A stretch of DNA of 64,000 bases. Source: Rhea pennata (lineage: Eukaryota; Chordata; Aves; Rheiformes; Rheidae). Below are positions 1-12,200 of the stretch, in pieces. The DNA is taken from positions 2,232,001 to 2,296,000 of the forward strand of contig NW_026907680.1 in NCBI RefSeq assembly GCF_028389875.1, in the 5' to 3' direction. Below the pieces are notes generated by a model that ran no database searches, was not told the DNA's origin, and was given only the letters and a program-made list of their open reading frames with translations. The position numbers and the translations under genes were made by a program. Position 1 is the stretch's first letter, and every line of letters starts with the position of its first letter.

Positions 1-700
1 TCTTTTCTTTTATACCTGGAGGTATACCTGGAGCATGCTGACTGAGACCGTGTCCAGTTGGGTTTTGAGCAGCAACAAGGATGGAGACTCATAGTCCTGC
101 TGAGCAACTTGGTCCAGTCTTCCATCGCTCTTGCAGCAGAAAATCTTTTCTTACATTTCAATGGAATTTCTTGTATTTCTACATGTGCCTGTTGCCTCCC
201 ATCCTGCCACTGGCTGTCACAGAAGAATCTGTCTCTGTCTTCTTTATGCCATGTCCCCATCAGGTACTTCTGTACATTCAGATTGCCCTGAGCCTTCTCC
301 CCTTACACACTGAACAGGCCCAGCTATCTCTGTCTCTCCTCATACAGGAGATGCTCCAGGCCCTTAGTCTTCTTTGTGGTTGGACTCACTCCAGTAGGTC
401 CATGTTTCTCTTGTGCTGGTGGACCAAGCTCTCCAGGTGCGGCCTCACCAGTGCTGAGCAGAGGGGAAGGATCACCTGCCTCCACCTGCTGGCAATGCTC
501 TTCCTGATGCAGCCCAGGATACCATGGCTGCTCTTTGCCACCAGAGCACATTGCTGGTTCATGGTCAGCTTGGTGCCCACCACAGCCCCCAGGTCCTTCT
601 CTGAAAAGCTCCTTTCCAGCACAGCCAGGTATCAGCACCCCTCCCTGGTTACGCACCAAGTCCCTGCTTCATCAGGACATTGTTGAAGAAGCAATGGGAG
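1..700 (-). mobile_element. CR1 LINE 3' fragment with the end of the reverse-transcriptase ORF
   Basis: On the minus strand, 622-386 encodes the C-terminal end of a CR1 ORF2 (EKDLGAVVGTKLTMNQQCAL, ILGCIRKSIASR, LPLCSALVRPHLES), followed by the CR1 3' untranslated part toward position 1. It is 5'-truncated and inactive. The same element is present in inverse orientation at about 57640-58350. Confidence 0.8.
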
Positions 701-929
701 ACAGCGTGGAGCCCTCCTGGAGGCAGCTGCACAACACCTGCTGCTCTCCTCTCCTGCACTGAGCTTGCCAACACCCCTGCTGCCTCCCCAGGCTGGTTGC
801 TCCCTCCCAGGCACTAACAGCAGCTTTGTGGCCACTGGTGGCCTCTCAGGTCTTGAGGCCCAAGTGAGCTCACTAGCAGAAGCAGCAGCAAGGTTCCTCC
901 TCCTGGCTTCCAGGTGGGTGGGGCTGGAA

Positions 930-1640
930 TCACCTCCCTGTCAGCACTGACACCATTTTCCTGCTGCGAGGCTCCCGGGTGCAAGGCACAAGTGCCCTCA
1001 CACTCAGCATCAAAGCCTTGTGCCTGCCAGTGGGCATTCTGGGCTGCACTACAGGGTTTTCCACTGCAGGAGGACTGAAGTAGTGGACACAGAACAGATC
1101 CAGGAGCAATGTGCTCAGTGCTAAGAGAACGCTGAAAATGCTACATGTCTGTAGCAGGAAGAGAATGGAAGGGAGCAGAGGGACTGCTGTGGCTAAAAGG
1201 CAGCACCTGACTTGAGCAAGACCACACATGTGCTTCCATACAAAATACTTAGGCAGCTCCATTAAGCTGCAGAAGAAAGGTTAGCCAGTTGGTTACTCGC
1301 ACGAGAAGGGACATGGACTTTACGGTGCCAGACATGCTCCGTATCCCTGCAGGCTTGTTAGAGGGAAGTGCAGTGTGCCTGGCAACTTTTGAAACCCCTT
1401 GGAGTTTAGGTTCAGCCTGCAGCAAGGATTTCTCACAGCCAGACCACTTAGTGGGAAACCATTACCGTGCTGTGTAAAGCAAATATTTTTCACCAGCATT
1501 GCATTGTATTTTGTGCCGGTCACATCCTTTCTGCTCAGAATATCACGATTCCTCTGTATTGCCCTGGAAAGTGGCATTTGCTGCAGATCCTTCAGTAGAT
1601 GCGTGGAGGCCAACACATGTACTTCCAACTTCACTTGCAC
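930..1640 (-). other. Unidentified duplicated open segments
   Basis: On the minus strand, 1640-1320 (VQVKLEVHVLASTHLLKDLQ) and 1262-930 (LPKYFVWKHMCGLAQV, followed by a hydrophobic leucine-rich stretch) are open, and each is preceded by an AG after a pyrimidine tract. Both recur in order at 22454-23236 (+) and 55568-56330 (+). An 18-bp in-frame indel distinguishes the first segment between copies. Amino-acid changes are frequent, which argues against strong constraint. No family recognised. Confidence 0.2.
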
Positions 1641-1873
1641 CTGGGAGAGGGGGAAAAAAAATCCGGTGTTAGTATTTCAGCACACGTAGCCCAAAGCGTT
1701 TGTGGAAATAAATAGTACATGGGACTGGAGAGTGCAAAAATGTAGAGAGATGTAAAGCCCTCAGAGGAACTCAAAATGAAAGGGGCCCACACAGAGGAAG
1801 ACATTTGATTTTTTGTGTTTGATTATCACTCAACGGGCTCTTGAAAGAGAGTGAAGGAAATTCCACTGGATAT

Positions 1874-2183
1874 CCCCATCAAAGGGATGGGGCCGAACTC
1901 TTTTCACTAGTGCCACGCAACAGGACAAGAGGCAACGGGCACAAACTGAACCAGCGGAAGCTCCGCCTCAATATGAGGAGGAATTTCTTTCCTGTAAGAG
2001 TGACCGAGCACTGGGAGAGGTTTCCCAGAGACATTGTGGAGTCTCCTCCTCTGGAGAGATTCAAACCCTGCCCGGATGCAACCCTGTCTAACATGGTCGA
2101 GGTGACCCTGCTTGAGCAGGGAGGTTGGACTAGATGATCTCCTGAGGTCCCTTCCAACCTTACCCATTCTGTGATTCTGTGAT
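1874..2183 (+). mobile_element. CR1 LINE 3' end
   Basis: Contains the conserved CR1 3' region (GGCACAAACTGAACCAGCGG, GGAGGAATTTCTTTCCTGT, TTGGACTAGATGATCTCCTG) and ends in the octamer tail ATTCTGTGATTCTGTGAT. GATAT lies on both sides as a possible target duplication. It shares its position with 21966-22274, and the site is empty at 55504-55508. Confidence 0.85.
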
Positions 2184-2905
2184 ATGCCCCACACGTTTTC
2201 AGAAAACCCACCGACCATATCTACTTACACCACTGCCCAACCTGGACTCCTGCAGGTTGGACTCCTGTCTCCAAGCGTCCCATCTTCCTTCACAGCTCAG
2301 AAAGGCAGTTTTATGGAGGACAAATCTTTTAGCCGCTTTCTGCTGAGCCTTCTCGATGGAGATGTATATGCATACACAAACACACACACGGGTACCACTT
2401 GCCCTGTCGAAACTTCCTTTTTTTCCAGGGAAACTCCTCTACAGGACTATGTAAACCAACCAAGAAGACCCTCAGTGTCTTCCTGCATCGAGCACAATCA
2501 GATAAAGTCTCAGAAGCCAATAAATGACATTGCTCCCAGTCAGCACGGGATGACATTCAAAAATGCTAGTGTTAGGCAATAGGTTTGTGGACACGCCAGC
2601 AAATGTTGAAAGCTGTAGAGAAACAAATCACAGTGCTGGGTGAGGAAAAGATCCTGGAGCAAAAAGGACCTCTCTGAGAGCTCTGTGCTTTGAAATAGGT
2701 CCTGTCACAAAGCAGGGACTGCAGAGGAACCAGTTTGCCCTCCTCCTCCGCCCATACCTTTCCTTTGTCAGAGCCTGGGAAGCACACTGCATACACGAGT
2801 GGAAGGCCCACATCTCCAATGGATCTGAGGAGCTTTCCTTCTCTGACAATCCCTATGCAGACTCTTCCTGGGCCCTTCTGCGAATGGAGCCATTAGGAGC
2901 CACAG

Positions 2906-3298
2906 TCATCTCAGTGTGGCCGGGGACACTGGTGGGGAATTCTTGTTTTCTTCTTGAAATTGTATGAGTAAAGAGAAAAGCAAGAACTCAGCCCGTCCAG
3001 GAGAGCTCCTGCTGAAGGTGGCAGCCCAGCATGCCAAGAGGCCCACTTGCGTTCTGAGGCCGTACTTGAAGACCAGGCTGAGAAAATTGTGGGCTTTACC
3101 TGAGGACTTTGGCTCCCCAGTATGGCTTAAGGCCTTTGTGATGAGGAGTTCCCGCACCCTTTTCCGATCCAAATCATGCTCCCATACGGGCAGCTGACTC
3201 TCTGCTGTGACAAACGTGGTCTGGAGGAAAAAGCCAGCCCAAGATGTCTTTCTGCCTTGCTTGCTTCTGGTAGGGATCAATCTTTTCAAACAAACCAA
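2906..3298 (-). other. Unidentified 130-codon open segment (copy 1 of 3)
   Basis: Open reading frame with features such as LITKALSHTGEPKSS, FKYGLRTQVGLLACW and LLIQFQEENKNSP. It recurs in frame at 20841-21251 (+) and 52620-53024 (+). There is a plausible acceptor (TTTTTCCTCCAG) before QTTFVTAES. I do not recognise the family. It may be a fragment of a duplicated gene or a fortuitous frame in duplicated DNA. Confidence 0.25.
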
Positions 3299-3830
3299 AA
3301 CCAGAACCTCTCATTCCTCTCCATGTTATAGGCTCCCCAAATAAGAGCTACAGAAGGACCAAAGCACAGGGAATGGCTGGGCAATAAAGTCCCAGAGGGT
3401 ATTTGCTGCAGGAGGAGTGAGGCCTGTTGGGGTGAGAATGACCACATCTGAACTTTGCATGCACCGGGGCAGGCTGTGAGCTAACAGCTCTTGGTCAGGA
3501 AGGAGAGGCAAGAGAGAGGTCGCTGAAAGCCGCATCTCCTTGCCGTGCAGAAGTGAGAAGAAGCCCAGCAGAAGTGCTTTGAAGAGGAAGAGAGAAGCCA
3601 AGCAAGGAGCCGCATGTGGCCCTGCCACACATTGACGGTGTGCTTTCAGCCCAAGGTGGGGGTGTGCTTCTGGAAGGACCAAGCGGGCAAAGGCTTTGTG
3701 GCTCCTGCCTCTGGCTGAGGAAGCTCCCAGGCCCCAGGCTGCTGGAAGAAGACCCTGTTGGGGCAATCAGTGCATTCTTTGCTGTTCTGCACCTACTTGC
3801 TGCTGTTCCAGCCTGTGCTAGAAAGACTGT

Positions 3831-6299
3831 GCTGAAGCACCAGCAGCTCTCGGAACACTGGCCTCAAGCACTTAGTGAGCTGCAGTCTGCAAGCAGAACC
3901 TCCGTGTACTTGCTGCTGCTCCAGCCTTTGCAAGAGAGGCCTAGGCTGGAGTAACATCTCGTTGGAATCGGACTCTCTCCTAAGCCAGAGGTCTGTCTGC
4001 AGAGAAGGCAGTGCCTGGCCTGGCCCTGGGGCCTGTGGGGCAGAGGCTCTGCGGGCTGGCAGAGGCCATGTGGGGTTTTCTGGGAGGAAAACATCTGCAC
4101 TGGAGGAGAAGAGAGCTAAATTCCCTAATTCTCCCTCCCACCGCACTTCTGTTCTGCCTTCCTCCCCTTCTCGCACCATGGCTCCACCGCCTGCTGCTTT
4201 TCCTGCCAGCACCAAATGCCTTCTCCCATGTCTATTGCCTGCCTTAGCCAACAGACCCCAGCCCACTTCTGGGGCACTTGGCTGTGCCCCAGAGAGCCCT
4301 CCCGGCAGCAGGGCACTGCTTCGGGGCACCCACCTCTTGGCAGGTGCCAAGGAGCAGCTGCCACAAAGGCTCCTGGGGCCAGCAGAGCTGCTGCTGCTGC
4401 TGCTGCTGTGCGTGGGCAGAGCAGGGGCAAAAGCACTTTCTGAGCTTCCCCACAGACCTGCTGACCCCTCAGCAGCCTCCCCAGTCTCCAGCTCTTCTCC
4501 AGCCTTGGCACCTCCTTTTCCCTTCCCCCAAAACAACAGCGTGGAACAGAAAGCCAACACTCAGGAAACCTCCTTCCCTGTGGAGTCGTCCCTGCCTTGA
4601 CTTTCCTCCGGGCAAGCTCCTGGGGCTGAGCAGCAGCTCTGAGCAGCCTTGCCCCACACAGCCTCTGATCTGGGACAGCAAGATCCTGCCCTTTTGTGGG
4701 CTGCTACTTCCCACCATGGCTTCTCCACGCAGCGCTGCAGGCAGTTGCCCAGGCGGGCTGAGTGCTGACCAAGGCAGGTGGCAGAGGCATGGCCCTGGGC
4801 ACCCTGACCTCCCAGGACACTGCTCTCAGCCACAGCCCTCGGCACACCTGGCTGCACGCACGCCCTGCTCGCACAGCCCTACACCCTCCCCGGCAGAAGG
4901 AAGCCGTGCCGCCCTGTCCCTCGGACACTGTGGCAGCAAGTCCCTGCCCTAAAGCACCAGCTGCTCCACCGAGAGAGCTCTCTGGAAAGATGGCCTCAAC
5001 CATCACCTGCGCGAGGTCTCCAGGACCCCGCGAGCAGCTCAGCAGCACTGCCCTGCAGCCAGAGACTTCCCACTGGAAGGGCTCTGCCCATTTCTGCCAG
5101 AAGGAGCTCTCAGCTGCTGCCTCCCTCCTGAGCGTCCGGAGCTTCCCTCCGTTTTGTCTCAGCTCAGCTCAGCACGGGCAGGCAGTGCCCTCAGCACTGC
5201 GGCTCCTGGCAGAGGAGCTGCTCCTGCACCCAGCAGGGAAGTCATTTCCCCAGGCTTCGGGGAGTGAGTGAGCTGAGTCAGCCTGGGCCCCTCATTTCTT
5301 TGGGGAGAAGCCCTCCAGGTGGTGGGGCAGACACCTCCATCCCATGCACGCCACCAACCCCCAGGACGGTTGTGGGATTCATCCTGCTTAAGCTGCCGTG
5401 TGCCCAAAAGAGGTGCACAGAAGTGTGCGAGCTCCTTGTCCCCCCTCCCATTTCCAGTCCAAGGTGGTGGAAGGTGGGAGTCAGCTGCTGCCGTGGAAAC
5501 ACTGGGTGACACCAGAGGTGCCAGAGGTGATCCAGGGCATGCGCAAGAGCCTGCGAGCTCTCCCTGGGCAATGTGGAGAGACACAGACCCGTGTGTGGCA
5601 TCATCTGGGGGCTCTGGGGGACATTCCCAGAGGCAGGATGCACCAGCTGCCCACGCCTGGCAGGAAGAAACTTCTCCTTCGGCACTGAGCCAGGGCTTTG
5701 CTGCCTGCCAAGGCCTTGCTGGAGGTTTCCCTGCCATCGGTCCGTTCTCAGCACTTCCTTGCACTGGGGGCAGCAGGAGCCGCAGCCTGTGCTGTGTCGC
5801 CATGGGTGGAGGCTGGTGCAGTGCCCCACTGCCCCCCTCCCCTCGCAGCCAGGTTTCCAGCATGGGGCCATGGCCTGGCTGAGTGCAGCCGCAGCACCCA
5901 GCCCAGCCGGTCCCCCGGTGGGGTTATCCCTGCCCCAGGACCTCCCCAGTGCGGGGGTCACGGCAGCCCCACAAGTGCCCCGTGCAGCCCCTCCCCACTG
6001 CAGGGCCAGCCCTGGCCGGGGGCTGCGGGGGTCCCGGTCCCCTCTGTGACATGGGCTGGCGTCACAGGGGACATCCCTGCTGGGTCACAGCCACCGCTGC
6101 CCTCTCCCGCCCGCCCACGCACCCTCCCCACTCGTCCCGCACAGCCCGCCGCAGCGCAGGCGCTGGGGCTGCTCTGGGCACCGCTGTGCTGCCAGGAGCC
6201 GACGAGCCCCAGCGGGAGCTGGCGACGGGAGCCCGGGGCAGCGCGGGGCTGCGCTGAAGGGCGCAGCAGGAGCAGCCAAGCGGCCAGGAGGCCTTTGCC
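3831..6299. other. GC-rich intergenic region with low-copy duplications; no gene seen
   Basis: 3.83-4.96 kb is matched in inverse orientation at 51.78-52.60 kb and includes a CTG repeat at about 4388-4409 that differs in length between copies. 5.0-6.3 kb is GC-rich and not seen elsewhere in the window. It includes the probable promoter of the CCDC81-like gene just upstream of 6300. Long frames here overlap on both strands and show no family signature. Confidence 0.5.
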
Positions 6300-9200
6300 A
6301 TGGCCCTCCCCCTGCGCGGCCAAGCCAGAGCGCCCGGCACGGACATGGAGCTCCGGGACGCTGGCCGCGCCACGCAGCGTGAGCAGCGGGTGCCCGTCAT
6401 CCCCCCGCGGGGTAAGGCCTTCGCGACCTCCTTGCCCAGGATTGCTGTCGAGAGGCTGAGCGCCAAGATGGGCTGTAGATGCCCGGGGGCTTTGGGGAGC
6501 CTGGGCAGTCTGGGGGTGCCCCAAGGGTCCTCTGCTGATGGTGCCTTGTGGTGCAGGGGGCATGATGTGTCTTTGCCTTGCTTTGCAGTGGCCGTGCCCA
6601 TCTGGGAGGGTGTCTCCAACTACATCCAGGAGAAGCTGGTGCTGAACAAGGTGGATGTGCCATCCTCTCCCTCCCCTCCCATACCCATGCTGGCAGCAGC
6701 ACTGACCCCTCGGGGCCATGGGCCGCAATAGTCCTGCCCCTCCTCTCCAAGCAGAAGCAACTTCCCTGCAGAAGCATGCTGCAAATGACAGCTGTGCCCC
6801 AGACCGACTTCTCCCAAAAGGGAGGTGCCCAATGTGCAGTGCAGCTGTGGTTGCTGGAAGGGTGGGAGGCTTTCTGGGCCCTCTCTGGAGATCCTGGCAG
6901 AGTGCAAGGCCAGAAAGGGAGCCGTTCTGGGAAAGCCTTTTCTTCGTGTGCTGGAGGGGTGGCAACGTTGCCTTTGGAGGCTGAGGAGGAGGGGGAGGAA
7001 ACTATGGGGAATGGCCTTCTCAGGGAGTTCTCCAGGGCTTCCGCCAAGCTTTCCACAAGGCTCTGTCTTGCCCCTTTGCATGCCAGCCATGGGCAGGGCA
7101 CCTAGCACTGTGGCCATGCTTGGAGAACAACTCTCTCTTTGTCTCCCATGCTTCTAAGGCTTCTCTCTACTTCTCTGGCTGCAGGATGTGAGAATTATTC
7201 CCCTTGGCACCTTCAGTGTTGCTACAAAACAAGTCGTTGCTGGCAAGAACGGTCCTCTGACTGTTCAGAGACCTGCATTTCGCCTCTCAAGCAACCTTGT
7301 GGATCTTCACGGCCTCAGCCACGAGGAGGCCTCTGTTGCTGGTAAGAAGGCAGACTGAAACCTCGGCTTCCCCTGGGGACATCGCGGGGCTGTGGCTCTC
7401 TGCTGTTTCCCAGGGGCTGTTAGAAATTGAGACTTGCTGCCCCGGGTGCTGAGCAGAGCTTCAGGGTGTTTTGATTATCACAACATTATAATGCAGAATC
7501 CAACGAGAGTCTCTCGGTGTGTCTCTCTCTTGCACTGGCTCGAACGCGTGGCTCCATAGTGGGGCTTTTGTGGCTGCTGCTTCCAGTGCCGTGTAGTTGC
7601 CACTGTTGTTCCCTGTTGATGCCACAGCAGCCGTCTGCTCAAAAGGACAAGTCCTTCCTATTGCTTCCTAACACCGATGGATTAAGAGGCAGCGTGGAAG
7701 GCTGTTGTGCAGCCCATGTGTTTTCCTCCTCCTTTGGAGCCAGCGTGACATGGCACAGCTAAGGCTCGTCAAAGCATGGCCTGAGTGCCGGCACCATTCC
7801 TCTGTGCACTGCCTTTCTGCTGGCAGCTGGCCCCCTTGCTGCTCTGCTTGGCCTGCCCTCCTGCCTCCCGCTCCCAGGAGGTGGCCAGGGCTTGCTCTTG
7901 GTGTCTGTGCAGGGAAGGAAGCCCTGCGGTAAACTTGGCCCAGGAGGCTGCAGAGTGCTTTGAATTTGGGTCAGGGAGGGCTGACAGGAGCCTCCTGTGG
8001 GGGCTTTTGTGGGGGTTAAAGCAGAGAGCTCTGCAGTTCTGTGCTGCCGCAAGACCTTCAGGCGCCCAGCACTGTGTGGGAGCCTGCTGAAGGGCTCCGT
8101 CCGTGACTGGGCTGCTCTTTGCTTGTTGCCTAGGGCGCAGGAAAGCTGAGACCCTCAAGTACCCTCACGTAGCCGTGGCCATCTCTGTGCCTTGGAAAAC
8201 AGTGGCGGCCTGCGTGGAGGAGACCGTGTACCTTCTGTCTTGCTGCCTGGCCAATGGGAAGAACGTGGCCCTTCTTTTCAAGGGCATTGGCGTGCTTCTC
8301 ATTGAAGGCAAAGAGGTGACAATGTGGTTTTACAGAGGCTTTCTGCGCAGGCTGAATGCCTCCCCACAGCTGCTCAAAGCTCTTCTGGATGTAAGTCTGC
8401 CTTTTTCCACAGCTCTCCTTCTCACCCCTTTGCAAGCCTGGCCAAGTCCAAAGCAACCGCTTTCCCCCCACTGCCGGGTCCTGGGAGTTCTTTCCTGCTA
8501 GGCTTCCTCCAGAAGTCTTCCAGAAAGTCAGCCTTTCCTTGGGGTCTTTGTGTTAGGATCCCATTTGTCTCCAGGCCTCCTCTGGCCATGTTTGGGATTG
8601 TGGGGCAGTGCGTCCAACAGCTGCTCCTCAAGTTGCAGAAGACTCTCGGGGTGTGTCACAGACAAAGTCATTGCAAGCCAGGGCCTTTGCCCAGGTCTCC
8701 AGTGCAGCCGTGTCATTCAGCCTGGGCTTTCTGGTGCAGAAGGCCTCTGTTTGCCTCCCTTGACTTCTCCACTACGCAACAACTGCTCTCCTGCATCAGC
8801 CTCTTGGCTCTTGCCCTTGACAGAAGCCTGCTAGTGTTTCTGGCCATCTGCCTGTATTATTCCGCACCTGCTGGTCTGTAGAATGGAGGTGGGGGTGGCT
8901 GTGAGCAAGAGCGAGGGGTGTTTCCCTCTTTCTGAGTGGCAGCTTCTTCTCTGATTAGTGGAAACATGGTCTGCCCTTGTGCACAGCAAGGTCCTTTTCT
9001 TCGTAGCATCTCACCCATGTCTCTGCCCTTTGCAGATGCCAGAGATGAGGCATTCAGTTCTCGCAAGCACCCAAACAGCGGCTTCCCTGATCCATTCTGG
9101 CTCTCTCATTGTCTTTCCAACGTGAGTACTTTGGTTTGCTCCTTTCCACCTGAGTTCCTGGCTCACCCAAAGAGCAGCTCCTCACTGCAGGTTTGGTCGA

Positions 9201-12200
9201 GGTGTGTTGCCAGAGCTAGTGAAGGCTGCTCAGGATGTGCTTGCAGAGCAAGTCTTCCGAGGAGTTGGATCCCTGTGTGCTGCAGCCATGCCCTGGCTTT
9301 GTTTGGGCTCTGTGTGGGGGTTCTGCTGAGCTCTGTGCTGGCTCCCACCTTGTGAAGGCCTTTGTTCCACTAGTGGCCCAGGAATGGAGGCTGTTCTTTG
9401 CAGATGCTCTGCCCTGAGCTTGGGAGGGATTGCAAGGGCTGTGGAGGTCTAGATTAGAATTTCCTAAGAGGGTGGAAAGCTGGAGGAAAGGGGCCTTGTC
9501 TGATGTGCCTGCACAGGAGCCTGCTCAGGAGCTGTCAGACAGGCTGCAGTGTTGACCTGGAGGGTTTGCTTTGGAAAGCTGAGAAGGAGCTCTCTCCCCA
9601 GGGGTAGAGGGAAGGCCTGGAGCAGTGTGAGGAGGAAGCTGGTGGCCCTGCAGGCAGGCATGCTGGGTCCCTGCACTTCCTGAGGGAGTCCTGCAGGAGA
9701 TGAGACCTGTCCTGCATATTCCCCCTTTGGGAAAGGCTGCTCTTCCTAGCAGCTGGGCCATGTGTCTGTGCGCCCAGAATTCACAGAAGCAGCAAAGGAC
9801 ACGCGGGGCCCTTCCTTGCGAGTGGTGTCTTTTTCTGGTTTACAGGTATGTGCTTGAGAGTGCCCCTCGAAGACCATCTGTGGGAGCTGTGAAGCCCACG
9901 TGGGAAGAGGAGAAGGGACTAGATGTTGCCAGCAGCAAGGAAGGTAATGGAGTGGCTGATGCCTGGCTGGGCTTTGCACCTTCTCTTTTGTTGGTCCTTG
10001 GCAGGGCATTGGAGCCAAGGCTGCAGCACCGTGGCTCGCCTAGCATGAGGCACTAGAGGCAAGGCAGCTCAGCCCTGATGGGGAGTCGACAATCTGCTCA
10101 CTTGTGCCAAGACTTCCTTCCACCTTCAAAGCAATTCGTTCTGCCCTTGCCTTCTGTGTTTCTCCTACACATTCCCAAAGCACAGCCTTTGGCTTGACTG
10201 TGTGTTTTCTTCCCTTCTGATTGCAGAGCATGTATCTGGCCAGTGCCTCCTCCAGCGAGAGAGGCAGCCTGAATCCAAAGTGGTGGCTACCAATGTGGAG
10301 GAAGGCACGGTGGAGGAAGAGCCTCAAGGCAGGTGAGACACTTGGGAATTTCCGGGAATGGCGGAGGGTGACCCTGTAGCCCTGTGTGTCTTGGAGGGTG
10401 ATGTTTCCCTTGGACACAAGGTCCTGAGGAGCTCTGAATGCCTTTTAAGCTCTGCCACGAGGACTAGGCCTCCGTTGCTGGTTGGGCAAACAAGAGCAAG
10501 TGCCTGGCAGAGCCTGCTCTTGGCTTTCTGCCCCCGCTGCCTCTGCTTCCAGCTTCCAGACCTTTGGGCAACTCAATGTAATTGGTCCTTCGGGAAGAGG
10601 AGGGCCTTTTCCCCTAGCCCGTAGATGAAAGTAAGGAGAATGCTGCTCATCTGTGGAGAGCAGGGCTGGGTGTCTCAGGGCAATTTTGGAGGCTGAGGAA
10701 GAGTCTGCATGCCCTTGTCAGGCCTTGTGAGGAGCTAAGTGGAAAAGCTCAACTGGTGTGAGGTGCAAGAGGGGTGTGCAGGGAATGCTGCTGGAGGGGA
10801 GGATGCCTTGGGTGAATATCTCCCCAAAGCTGTGGTGTTTCCCCTTGGGCAATGCCCTTCCTTTGACTGCCAGCAGCAAGGAGGAAGGAGGGTCATTTCC
10901 AGGCAGCAGTCAGGGGTGGCGAGCAGCAGGCTTGAGAGGGTGTGGCCATGGCTCAGGCAGCCCTTAGAGGCAAGGACGAGTTGTTCGGGCACTTTGAAGA
11001 GGATGGGAAGGAGGGACATGAGTGCCTGAAGACGGAAGGACTGCAAGGGACAGAGCAGTTATTCCCGGTTCCCTTTCTGAAGCTTCCAAGAAAGCTTGTC
11101 CTTGGGGGCCACACCGCAGTGGCTACTGGAGTGCTCAGGACAGTGGGTAATGGTGTGTGCTGGAGCCTGTCCTTGGAGCTGACGCTGCTGCTCTCCTTGG
11201 TGCCTGGAGAAAAAGTCCTACTGTGGGCACCCAGAGCTTTCCCTCGGGCACGCTGTGCAGCCCTGGGTGTTTGGGTGGTGGAGAGTCTCTGTGTCACACT
11301 TCCCCACGGTGTGTATTTGCAGCATGCTGCCAGCAATTCAGCCTAGCTCTGCAAAGGAGGATTTAGTGGGCTGGAGGAAGCAGCTGCCAGAGGCCAGAGC
11401 GGGAGCTGGCGGGCCTGAGATTGGCTATCAGAATTCAAGAGAGGTAGGTGCTCCTGATGGAGGTCCTTCAATTGGCAGCTTGCTTTCTGCCAAAGCATCG
11501 TGGTGTGGGTGCTGGCTGGACAAGAGCCCTTCCCATGGGTTCCGCTGGGCCCTGCCTGACTGTCCCCGGGGTTTGCTGTCAAAGGCGCTGCTTGTGCTCT
11601 ACTTCTGCAATGCATCTCTCATGATTCCTTGACTCTCCATTAACGTCTCCCAGCAGAGCCTCTGGGGCCCTCGCTCTAGTGGCCGTGGAACTGCTGGGCC
11701 TTTCTGCTATAGCAGATGGAGAGATTCTGTTCAGCGGTGTGATTATTCAGATGCTTGGTTCAAACAGGAAAGGGATGTTCAGCCTTGCTGGGCTTCCCTT
11801 CAGGGTAAAAGAGCACTGACAGGGAAGGCTCAGAGCAGAGGCTGAGAAAGAACCTTCCCTTCTGGGAAAACAGAGCTGCCGTAACCCCCACTGCCCTCTC
11901 TCATCCTCCCTAGCAGGACTGCCCTGCACATTGCCCTAGAGTTTAGTGAGCTGCCTTCCCCTGCACTTGCCTGCCTTGACTTCCCAATGCTCTGCTGGAT
12001 TAGCCTCTTTGTGCTTGCCCTGGACATAATCCTGCCAGAGCTTTTAGACTTTTGCCTATATTCTCCTACAGCTGCTCTTGTGTAGAATGGAGGGGCTGCT
12101 GTGAGCCACAATGATGGGTATTTCAGAGTTTCTGAGAGGCAGCTTCTTCTTTTCTGAGTAGTGGAAACTTTGGCTGCCTTTGTCAGCAGCAAGATTCTTT

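Larger units (their letters stand above)
768..3830. repeat. Segmental duplication arm A, inverted copy at 20320-23398
   Basis: Sequence and shadow ORFs from 768 to 3830 reappear in opposite orientation at 20320-23398 with only scattered differences. Parts also recur at 52605-53170 and 55100-57480. With the copy at 20.3-23.4 kb, this arm flanks the CCDC81-like gene as a large inverted repeat. I recognise no functional gene inside it. Confidence 0.8.

Noticed and set aside
3793..4600. 255-codon minus frame and 241-codon plus frame at 3.8-4.6 kb
   Set aside because: Overlapping frames on opposite strands in GC-rich DNA with a CTG repeat. Not preserved as a unit in the duplicate at 51.8-52.6 kb.
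5698..6965. Long overlapping frames around 5.7-7.0 kb on both strands
   Set aside because: Shadows of GC-rich DNA around the first exons of the CCDC81-like gene. No motif beyond the spliced exons.
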